The notes beneath the pieces are model-generated. The model saw only the letters and a list, made by a program, of their open reading frames with translations. It had not been told where the DNA came from and made no database searches. Positions 1 to 5,578 of a stretch of DNA of 8,918 nt are shown here, one piece after another. Positions within the stretch are counted from its first letter, which is position 1. Each line of letters begins with the position of its first letter. The translations under genes and the position numbers were made by a program. This stretch comes from Oscillospiraceae bacterium (GTDB lineage Bacteria; Bacillota; Clostridia; Oscillospirales; Acutalibacteraceae), in contig JAFLUK010000056.1 of assembly GCA_022508865.1 (NCBI GenBank), positions 1 to 8,918 on the forward strand, written 5' to 3'.

Positions 1-31
1 ATAACGTTGGTGAAAAAAACGCCAGTACAGT

Positions 32-80
32 AAAAACCCCCTTATGGTAGAATGAAGCAAACTACCATAAGGGGTTTTTT
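32..80. terminator. Bidirectional intrinsic terminator downstream of the dockerin gene
   Basis: A 13-bp perfect stem pairs 38-50 with 62-74 around an 11-base loop (51-61). A C/T mismatch (37/75) is followed by an A-tract (32-36) facing a T-tract (76-80). Read on the minus strand, the hairpin starts about 60 bases after the dockerin stop codon and ends in a U-run, so it should close the lipoprotein/dockerin transcript. Read on the plus strand it also ends in six Ts, so it could stop a transcript arriving from the left of the window. Confidence 0.85.
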
Positions 81-142
81 GTGATTTCCGAAGAATTTTG
101 AGCAATGCAAAATTAAACTTATAGATTTATCTTTGTGATTTA

Positions 143-592
143 TTATGGTTTTATAATATCATTATTCCAGCCGTCAGGGTCGGTGGCTGTTGGGTCATAT
201 ATTCCATAGGGAGAAGTAGTGCTGGGCGTTGTAACAATGGTTTGTGTTGCAGAGCTTGCAGTTGTATTTGTGGATTGAGTTCCATTATTTACAGGCAGTT
301 TCTTATAAATTCCTGCAAGATATTTCTGAATGACAATAACATCCTTAATATCAACTGTTCCGTCACTGTTCATATCTGCATATGTATCAATGTCTGATGG
401 CGAATCCACCTGTTTTGTAGTAATCTTTTGGAGCAATGCACCGTCTGCTATGTCAACCTTACCGTCCTTATTAATATCGCCCACAGGGGAATTTGTCTTG
501 TTTTCGGCAAATACAGAAACACAAGAAAGCCCCGAAATTGTAATTACCAGAGCTGCTATTACAACAAAAAATTTTTTAAAATTAATACTCAT
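143..592 (-). CDS. Small secreted dockerin type I protein without a catalytic module
   Basis: A 149-residue exported protein. Residues 1-29 form a signal peptide (Lys at 6-7, hydrophobic core, likely signal peptidase I cut after V-F-A29). Residues about 38-97 form a dockerin type I domain with two EF-hand-like calcium loops: D39, N41, D43, D47, D50 and D73, N75, D77, D81, D84, each followed by a helix (LLQK; VIQKYLAGI). A Thr/Ser-rich linker (about 103-127) leads to a short Tyr/Asp/Trp-containing tail. Dockerins bind cohesin modules of cell-surface scaffoldins; here no enzyme or carbohydrate-binding domain is attached, and the dockerin sits next to the signal peptide rather than at the C-terminus. 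The start is supported by AAGGAGG at 600-606, 7 bases upstream of ATG. The gene begins 15 bases after the upstream lipoprotein gene, so they are probably co-transcribed. The domain call is firm; the partner and role are unknown. Confidence 0.9.
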   Translation of the reverse strand: MSINFKKFFVVIAALVITISGLSCVSVFAENKTNSPVGDINKDGKVDIADGALLQKITTKQVDSPSDIDTYADMNSDGTVDIKDVIVIQKYLAGIYKKLPVNNGTQSTNTTASSATQTIVTTPSTTSPYGIYDPTATDPDGWNNDIIKP

Positions 593-599
593 AAATAAA

Positions 600-606
600 C
601 CTCCTT
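600..606 (-). promoter_or_regulatory. Strong ribosome binding site of the dockerin gene
   Basis: AAGGAGG on the minus strand, 7 bases from the ATG and directly after the stop codon (608-610) of the Ser-rich lipoprotein gene. It fixes the dockerin start and fits efficient translation within a two-gene message. Confidence 0.8.
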
Positions 607-607
607 A

Positions 608-1132
608 TTATAAAAGGTCTTTAAAATTAACTACTGCATTATCCTCTTTATTTTCCGTTTTTGACGTTGCAGGCTTTTGTGAGGTGCTGCTTGATGCACC
701 GACTTTACTGCTGCTGTTTTTATTACTGTTATTGTTTTTGCTTGTGCTTTTACTTGATGTATTTTTACCTATGGTACTTTTTGAAGTAGTTTTGCTTTGG
801 GCATTATTCCCCTTGCTGACGGAACTGTTTACTGAACTGCTCACTGCCGAAGAGGTCTTGCCTTGCGAGCCGGCTTTGCCGTTGGCTGAATTATCATTAT
901 CACTGCTGCTTGCTTTAGAAGATACCTTTGATGAAGATGATTTATTGTCTGCACTGTTTTTCTCATCACCTTCATTTTGGGCAAAACTGTTCTCTCCCTC
1001 ACTTTTCAAAGAAGCTGTGGTATTACTAGTTGAAGATGTATTACTTTTGCTGTTTCCCTTACAACAGGAAGAGGAAAACAGCAACACAAATATACACAAA
1101 AGAAGTGAAATCAATTTACTCATACTATTCAT
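608..1132 (-). CDS. Ser-rich low-complexity putative lipoprotein
   Basis: A 174-residue protein of unknown function. A short N-region (K6) and a hydrophobic stretch (7-19) lead to S20-S21-S22-C23-C24, which resembles a lipoprotein lipobox, although Ser at -3 is not the canonical Leu. After this the chain is almost entirely Ser, Asn, Lys and Thr (by my count 50 of 174 residues are Ser), with no recognisable folded domain, then a slightly hydrophobic tail (VVNFKDLL). This suggests an extended, disordered cell-surface stalk or spacer, possibly glycosylated; that is inference. The first ATG is preferred over the ATG at codon 4 because GGTGAT (1139-1144), matching the 3' half of the Shine-Dalgarno consensus, lies 6 bases upstream. 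The stop codon is immediately next to the ribosome binding site of the dockerin gene, so the two form an operon. Confidence 0.75.
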   Translation of the reverse strand: MNSMSKLISLLLCIFVLLFSSSCCKGNSKSNTSSTSNTTASLKSEGENSFAQNEGDEKNSADNKSSSSKVSSKASSSDNDNSANGKAGSQGKTSSAVSSSVNSSVSKGNNAQSKTTSKSTIGKNTSSKSTSKNNNSNKNSSSKVGASSSTSQKPATSKTENKEDNAVVNFKDLL

Positions 1133-1278
1133 ATATCAATCACCATTTTCATAATACACTAAGATTAAATAAAAATCAATAAATATGATTAATAAAAATA
1201 AAATCGGTTAAAATAACAATACCATCACAAATCTATGACTGCATTTAAATTTAATAAAGTATTAAACGGAGAGAAATT
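1133..1278. other. AT-rich divergent intergenic region
   Basis: This 146-base stretch separates the minus-strand lipoprotein operon from the plus-strand gene at 1279 and must carry promoters for both. I see a candidate minus-strand promoter (1151-1179) but no convincing -35/-10 pair for the plus strand. There is no hairpin, tandem repeat or small ORF I can support. Plus-strand translation of the next gene is supported by GGAGAG at 1268-1273, 5 bases before its ATG. Confidence 0.6.
1151..1179 (-). promoter_or_regulatory. Candidate sigma-A-type promoter for the lipoprotein/dockerin operon
   Basis: On the minus strand TTGATT (1174-1179) and TATTAT (1151-1156) are separated by exactly 17 bases, close to the TTGACA/TATAAT consensus. 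It is the best-matching pair I found upstream of the lipoprotein gene. The caveat is that the -10 lies only 18 bases before the ATG, so the start site would fall at or inside the GGTGAT ribosome binding site and give a very short leader. The region is so AT-rich that chance matches are likely, and the true promoter may lie further upstream. Confidence 0.35.
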
Positions 1279-1713
1279 ATGGTAGAACAAGACACTATAC
1301 GCCTGTTGAGAGAATGTGACGCAGGTGTAAAAATGGGGATTTCCGCTATCGAAGATGTTATTGACCACATTGAATCAGAGGATTTCAGCAACATATTATA
1401 CGAGAGCAAGCAAAAGCACCAAGAGCTTGACCGAGAAATTCAAGAACTTCTGAACAAATATCACGATGATGGCAAGGACCCCAGCCCAATGGCTAAAGGT
1501 ATGTCAAAAGTTAAAACAGATATGAAAATTGCAATGGATAATTCCGACAAAACCATTGCAGATTTAATTACAGACGGCTGTAATATGGGTGTTAAGTCAC
1601 TGCACAAATATCTTAACAAATATAAAGCCGCTGATGAAAAGTCCAAAAAAATAACAAAAAAGTTGACAAATCTTGAAGAAAAGCTGGCTATTGATATACG
1701 CAGCTATCTGTAA
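1279..1713 (+). CDS. Conserved-looking helical cytoplasmic protein of unknown function
   Basis: A 144-residue hydrophilic protein with no signal peptide or membrane segment. It appears nearly all alpha-helical, with about four amphipathic helices (roughly 5-33, 36-60, 72-100, 104-143) and a Pro/Gly turn near 65-71 (KDPSP). This shape resembles four-helix-bundle, ferritin-like small proteins, and the sequence resembles uncharacterised clostridial proteins I recall, but I cannot name the family. I see no ExxH metal-binding pair as in true diiron ferritins; E25/H30 and E42/H47 are spaced five apart. The segment around 72-105 (MAKGMSKVK to DGCNMG) looks the most constrained. The start is supported by GGAGAG 5 bases upstream. 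The gene is monocistronic, flanked by a divergent operon and a bidirectional terminator. Real gene: sure; function: unknown. Confidence 0.8.
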   Translation: MVEQDTIRLLRECDAGVKMGISAIEDVIDHIESEDFSNILYESKQKHQELDREIQELLNKYHDDGKDPSPMAKGMSKVKTDMKIAMDNSDKTIADLITDGCNMGVKSLHKYLNKYKAADEKSKKITKKLTNLEEKLAIDIRSYL

Positions 1714-1724
1714 AGAGAGAACAG

Positions 1725-1754
1725 AAAAGGAACACCGATATGGTGTTCCTTTTT
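1725..1754. terminator. Bidirectional terminator between convergent genes
   Basis: A 12-bp stem pairs 1725-1736 with 1742-1753 around a 5-base loop (GATAT). On the plus strand it ends in a T-run (1750-1754) just after the helical-protein gene. On the minus strand the A-run at 1725-1728 becomes a U-run, placing it about 35 bases after the clpE stop. One hairpin therefore most likely ends both transcription units. Confidence 0.88.
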
Positions 1755-1786
1755 ATACATATTTTATATTTTTTCAGAAAGCAGAC

Positions 1787-4135
1787 TTAAATAATCTCCA
1801 GCTTAATCTTATCATCGTCAGCTGTTACAGAAATGCCTGAAATAGAAGTGTTGCCTGCATCAATCATTTCTTCTGCGATTTTGTCCTCTACCTCTTTGCG
1901 AATAAGGTTACGCAAATCTCTTGCTCCTGATTTTTTGCCCGATGCTTTATCTGCAAGGTATTTGCAAGCCTTGTCATCATACTTGAATGCAATACCCTTT
2001 TCTTTAAGAGTAGGAACATATTCGCTGAGAAGCAGTGCAGAAATCTTTATAAAGTCCTCATTATCCAATTCACGGAATACAAGCACTTCGTCAACTCTTG
2101 CAAGGAACTCGGGACGGAGAAATTCCGACAATGCCTTCATTACCTTTTCTCTGTTTGCATCTGCCTGTGATTTGCCGAAGCCAAGGGCATTTTCTCTTTT
2201 GTCAGAGCCTGCGTTACTAGTCATTACAATTACTGTATTTTCAAAGTTTACACTTCTGCCGTGGGCGTCTGTTACCTTACCCTCGTCAAGAATTTGTAAC
2301 AGGATATTGAGAACATCGGGGTGCGCCTTTTCTATTTCGTCAAAGAGAAGAACGGAATATGGTCTTCTTCTTACCTTTTCTGTCACCTGTCCTGCCTCGT
2401 CATAACCAACATATCCGGGAGGTGAGCCAATAATCTTTGACACACTGTGCTTTTCCATAAATTCTGACATATCAAGTCTGATTAAAGTTTCGGGAGTGTC
2501 AAAAAGTTCCTGGGAAAGCACCTTTACAAGCTCGGTTTTACCTACACCTGTAGGGCCTACAAAGATGAATGAAGCAGGACGTCTTCTTGGAGAAATCTGC
2601 ACTCTGCTCCTTTTGATTGCAGAGGCAAGCGCCTTTACAGGTTCATCCTGTCCGATAATTTTTTCTTTTAGCTTACTCTCCAAATCAGACAGCTTGGAAA
2701 GCTCGTTTTCTCGGATTCTTGAAGATGGAATTCCTGTCCAAAGCTCAATAACCTTGGCTATATCCTGTTCTTCAACCTGAACATTAACAGCCTGCGGCTC
2801 AAGAGCTTTCATTTCCTGCTCAATGTTGATAATCTGGGTTTTTATTTCTGCTATTTTTTCAAAATCCACCTCTTCCTCGGAAGCCAGCTTTTCCCTTTGG
2901 GTGTTAAGCTCCTTTTTCTCTATGGAAAGCTTATCATACTTTTCCATAGCCTTACTTCTGAGGGCGCAGCAGGCGCAGGCTTCGTCAAGGAGGTCAATAG
3001 CTTTGTCAGGCAGAAACCTGTCTGTAATGTATCTTTCCGAAAGTACAACTGCCTTTCTTACAATATCATCTGACACTGCTACTCTGTGGTGTATTTCGTA
3101 ATATGACTTTACACCCGAAAGAACATCAATTGTTTCAAGCACAGAGGGTTCATTGATTTTTACTGGTTGGAATCTTCTTTCGAGGGCAGAGTCTTTTTCA
3201 ATGTATTTTCTGTATTCGTTAAAGGTGGTAGCACCGATAACCTGAATTTGACCTCTGGAAAGTGCAGGCTTAAGGATATTTGCGGCATTCATAGAGCCTT
3301 CGCTGTCTCCGGCACCAACAAGGTTATGTACTTCGTCAATAAACAGAATAATATTTCCTGCTTCTCTCACCTCTTGAGTAAGGCCCTTGATACGGCTTTC
3401 AAACTGACCTCTGAACTGTGTACCTGCAATAAGGGCTGTCAGGTCAAGGAGGTGTATTTCTTTATTTCTTAAGCGTAAAGGTACGTTTCCCTCTACTATT
3501 CTTGCGGCAAGTCCCTCTGCAATTGCAGTTTTACCAACGCCCGGCTCACCGATAAGGCAGGGGTTATTCTTTGTTCTTCTGCATAAAATCTGAATAACAC
3601 GCTCAATTTCTTTATCTCTGCCAATAACTCTGTCAACAAGTCCGTCTTTAGCTTTTTTGGTTAAATTCTCACAATATGCGCCAATGAACTTTCTGTTCTT
3701 TTGCGGCTTATCCTTTTTGTTCTTTTTTCCCTTTTCAGGAGTTGTGTCGTTATTTTTACTTGCTGAATTTCCATTAAAAATATTATTAAAAAATGCAGGG
3801 AAGGTTGGAGCACCGCCGGGGGTAAAGTCCTTGTCATTTTCATCATTTTCGTCACTTATAAGCTCTGCCTGTATTGACTCCGGGTCAATTCCAAGGGATT
3901 CTACCATCGACTGCAAATCTCCGCCGTTTTCTCCAAGGCTACCCATTATTGAAGTCATCTGCTCCTGCACAGCCTCTAAATCATCATCGGAAATTCCCAT
4001 TTTATTCATTAAATCCTCCACAGGCTTTATTCCCAGCTCCTTGGCGCAGGTAAGGCAATATCCCTTTGACTCACTTGAACCGTTGGCGGAAACAAATACC
4101 ACTGCAGGACGTTTATTACATCTTGAACAAAGCAT
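1787..4135 (-). CDS. clpE: ClpE-type AAA+ unfoldase with N-terminal zinc finger
   Basis: A 782-residue class I Clp/Hsp100 ATPase that should unfold damaged proteins for ClpP. An N-terminal zinc finger (C3, C6, C27, C30) replaces the usual Clp N-domain repeats and is the ClpE signature. An acidic, then Lys-rich low-complexity linker (about 85-150) follows. AAA-1 has Walker A 196-203 (GEPGVGKT), Walker B ending D267-E268 and the arginine pair R320-R321. A coiled-coil middle segment spans about 395-450. AAA-2 has Walker A 527-534 (GPTGVGKT), Walker B ending D599-E600, and the sensor-2 GAR motif at 737-739. The L651-G652-F653 tripeptide fits the ClpP-docking loop. All catalytic motifs are intact. 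It is longer than B. subtilis ClpE (about 700 residues), mainly from the linker. A Cys cluster (C387, C389, C390) is unusual. AAGGAG lies 8 bases upstream of ATG, and only 3 bases separate it from pgsA. ClpC is the alternative name; the zinc finger favours ClpE. Confidence 0.9.
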   Translation of the reverse strand: MLCSRCNKRPAVVFVSANGSSESKGYCLTCAKELGIKPVEDLMNKMGISDDDLEAVQEQMTSIMGSLGENGGDLQSMVESLGIDPESIQAELISDENDENDKDFTPGGAPTFPAFFNNIFNGNSASKNNDTTPEKGKKNKKDKPQKNRKFIGAYCENLTKKAKDGLVDRVIGRDKEIERVIQILCRRTKNNPCLIGEPGVGKTAIAEGLAARIVEGNVPLRLRNKEIHLLDLTALIAGTQFRGQFESRIKGLTQEVREAGNIILFIDEVHNLVGAGDSEGSMNAANILKPALSRGQIQVIGATTFNEYRKYIEKDSALERRFQPVKINEPSVLETIDVLSGVKSYYEIHHRVAVSDDIVRKAVVLSERYITDRFLPDKAIDLLDEACACCALRSKAMEKYDKLSIEKKELNTQREKLASEEEVDFEKIAEIKTQIINIEQEMKALEPQAVNVQVEEQDIAKVIELWTGIPSSRIRENELSKLSDLESKLKEKIIGQDEPVKALASAIKRSRVQISPRRRPASFIFVGPTGVGKTELVKVLSQELFDTPETLIRLDMSEFMEKHSVSKIIGSPPGYVGYDEAGQVTEKVRRRPYSVLLFDEIEKAHPDVLNILLQILDEGKVTDAHGRSVNFENTVIVMTSNAGSDKRENALGFGKSQADANREKVMKALSEFLRPEFLARVDEVLVFRELDNEDFIKISALLLSEYVPTLKEKGIAFKYDDKACKYLADKASGKKSGARDLRNLIRKEVEDKIAEEMIDAGNTSISGISVTADDDKIKLEII

Positions 4136-4138
4136 TGT

Positions 4139-4732
4139 TTATTCTCCTTTCTTCACTTGGTTTTCTTCTGCGTTTTTCACCAATTCCAAAAACAAAAGAA
4201 AATATTTTACAAGGGCAAATATCATTGAAACCGCAGTAATACTCAACAAAATAAGTGACAAATACGGAATCTGAATATCTGCAATTTTTAATACTACTAT
4301 AATACAAACAGACAAATAGAACAGTATTGTTCCCAATTTGCCGTACCACCTTGCCTGTGGCGGCTTGATTTTATTTTTCACCAGAGTGGAACCACCTATT
4401 ATCATCAATATGTCTTTGATAATGAGAATAACCATAATGGTAATAATTTCAGGAGACATAATGCACATTGCCACACCAACGGCAAGCAGTGTTAGTTTAT
4501 CAGCAATAGGATCCAGAAGTTTGCCGAATTCTGACACCTGATGAAGTTTTCTTGCCAAAAAACCATCAAAGCAGTCGGTAAGTCCCGACACCCCTATCAT
4601 TATTGCGGCAGCAACATATTTTTCATACAAGAACATTATCATAAACGGAACTATAAGCAAAATTCTCATAAATGACAGTACGTTTGGTATTGTGCAAATA
4701 TCCTTTGTGTCTACTCTTTCTTCAAAAATCAT
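4139..4732 (-). CDS. pgsA: CDP-alcohol phosphatidyltransferase, probable phosphatidylglycerophosphate synthase
   Basis: A 197-residue integral membrane enzyme that probably condenses CDP-diacylglycerol with glycerol-3-phosphate to form phosphatidylglycerophosphate, precursor of phosphatidylglycerol and cardiolipin. The complete family motif D-x2-D-G-x2-A-R-x8-G-x3-D-x3-D is present with D53, D56, G57, A60, R61, G70, D74 and D78; the aspartates bind the metal ions. The preceding P16-N17-x-L-S-x2-R23 segment is also typical of PgsA. Several hydrophobic helices follow (about 80-105, 132-150, 155-180). Length matches the family (about 180-200 residues). AGGAG at 4745-4749 precedes the ATG by a rather long 12 bases and overlaps the cvpA stop codon. 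The family call is firm. The acceptor alcohol (glycerol-3-phosphate versus another) cannot be proven from motifs alone. Confidence 0.88.
   Translation of the reverse strand: MIFEERVDTKDICTIPNVLSFMRILLIVPFMIMFLYEKYVAAAIMIGVSGLTDCFDGFLARKLHQVSEFGKLLDPIADKLTLLAVGVAMCIMSPEIITIMVILIIKDILMIIGGSTLVKNKIKPPQARWYGKLGTILFYLSVCIIVVLKIADIQIPYLSLILLSITAVSMIFALVKYFLLFLELVKNAEENQVKKGE
4144..4149 (-). promoter_or_regulatory. clpE ribosome binding site inside the end of pgsA
   Basis: AAGGAG on the minus strand, 8 bases before the clpE ATG, lies within the last codons of pgsA (stop at 4139-4141). Ribosomes finishing pgsA therefore run over the clpE initiation region, which suggests translational coupling and leaves no room for a dedicated intergenic promoter. 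Confidence 0.75.
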
Positions 4733-4747
4733 AAGTTAAATAATCTC

Positions 4748-5479
4748 CTAACTGAAAATTGCTGGTATAAAATCAAATATTTCAAGAATTATATTATTCA
4801 CGTAAAATGCTCTAAACAGTTCTGTTCTCTCGGCAACGGCGTTAAAATCGGTAAATGTTATTTTGCCTCCGGTTAATACGGGAAGAAGTATTCCAATAAG
4901 TGCTGCTAAAAAGTAAACAATAATAAGTCCGTTTAAGATACCGAAAATACCGCCAAACAGCTTGTTTACAGTGCTTAAAACAGGCAACTTCATAACCTTG
5001 CAGATAAGCCTGCATACACGGCTGAGTATGAACCTTATTATAAAGAACAGAAGTATTACCAAAACAAAGGTGAGAACTGCCGTAACAAGAGGCGCAACTA
5101 CAGATTCCACACCATGTGCCACTGAATTACCGTGGCTCTCCACTGCTTTGGACACATCTGTACTAACCTTGTCTGTACTGAAGCCAAACAGTGAAAAAAT
5201 GTAATCCAAAAAGTCAGGCATACCGGTGGTGTTAACTGTTGTATGTACTGCTCCTGTGGTGCTTTCTGATACTTTTTCCGTTACGTCGGAAATAATTTTA
5301 TCTTTTATTATATTATCATAAATCAGATTTGACAAGTATGAACCTAAATATACAGCACCGAATATTGATGCAACATTGCTTACAAACCCAAGAATTGACT
5401 TGGCAAATCCTCTTTTGTAATCAGTTATTATGGTAAGGATAATTATAATAATTACCCCTATATCCAGTAAATATGTCAT
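4748..5479 (-). CDS. CvpA family membrane protein
   Basis: A 243-residue membrane protein with hydrophobic segments near 3-19, 27-47, 127-155 and 175-200. The N-terminal pattern (D6 in the first helix, then Y21-K-R-G24-F and a second helix) and the later G/N-rich helix (N171 to G184) resemble the CvpA family, named for a colicin V production gene in E. coli; the molecular function is unresolved. Between helices 2 and 3 is a soluble, Ser/Thr/Val-rich region (about 60-125) that is probably extracytoplasmic and makes this protein longer than many CvpA proteins (about 160-180 residues). AGGTGA precedes the ATG by 4 bases. A 99-base gap separates it from the DUF5711-like gene and 15 bases separate it from pgsA. 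Confidence 0.72.
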   Translation of the reverse strand: MTYLLDIGVIIIIILTIITDYKRGFAKSILGFVSNVASIFGAVYLGSYLSNLIYDNIIKDKIISDVTEKVSESTTGAVHTTVNTTGMPDFLDYIFSLFGFSTDKVSTDVSKAVESHGNSVAHGVESVVAPLVTAVLTFVLVILLFFIIRFILSRVCRLICKVMKLPVLSTVNKLFGGIFGILNGLIIVYFLAALIGILLPVLTGGKITFTDFNAVAERTELFRAFYVNNIILEIFDFIPAIFS

Positions 5480-5497
5480 CTATTCACCTATTAGTAA

Positions 5498-5526
5498 TTC
5501 ATAAATATATATTCAATAATTAACAA
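5498..5526 (-). promoter_or_regulatory. Candidate internal promoter upstream of cvpA
   Basis: In the longest gap of the minus-strand run (5480-5578), TTGTTA (5521-5526) and TATGAA (5498-5503) are spaced by 17 bases on the minus strand, about 18 bases before the cvpA start. The match is only moderate and the area is AT-rich, so this is tentative. If real it would give cvpA-pgsA-clpE a transcript independent of the ecf/truA genes. I see no convincing terminator for the upstream gene in this gap. Confidence 0.3.
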
Positions 5527-5578
5527 TTGATTGTGGTGCAGAGCCAAGACAACCCCAATGATTTTCAATGTGAAGTAA

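Noticed and set aside
330..1154. Long plus-strand open frame of 274 codons with Leu/Val-rich, membrane-like translation
   Set aside because: It is antisense to the Ser-rich lipoprotein and dockerin genes. Its Leu-rich stretches are the mirror of Ser/Lys/Asn codons on the other strand. The minus-strand genes have signal peptides, ribosome binding sites and a real domain.
1279..1713. Diiron ferritin-like enzyme call for the plus-strand helical protein
   Set aside because: No ExxH pairs are visible; the E/H pairs present are spaced five residues apart, so a metal-binding role is not supported.
3244..3420. TTGACC/GGTCAA-like strings reminiscent of CtsR half-sites
   Set aside because: They are inside the clpE coding sequence, not tandemly spaced and far downstream of the start, so they are most likely chance codon matches.
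3657..4274. Plus-strand open frame of 205 codons across the clpE/pgsA junction
   Set aside because: It lies opposite two clearly conserved genes, shows no recognisable domain and runs over their coupled start/stop.
4116..4349. Minus-strand 77-codon open frame overlapping the end of pgsA and start of clpE
   Set aside because: It is out of frame with both genes, whose motifs and ribosome binding sites explain the region.
5521..5575. Possible weak hairpin between the DUF5711-like gene and cvpA
   Set aside because: Only short interrupted pairings (TTG/CAA, TGG/CCA) and no following U-run, so it does not qualify as a terminator or structured RNA.
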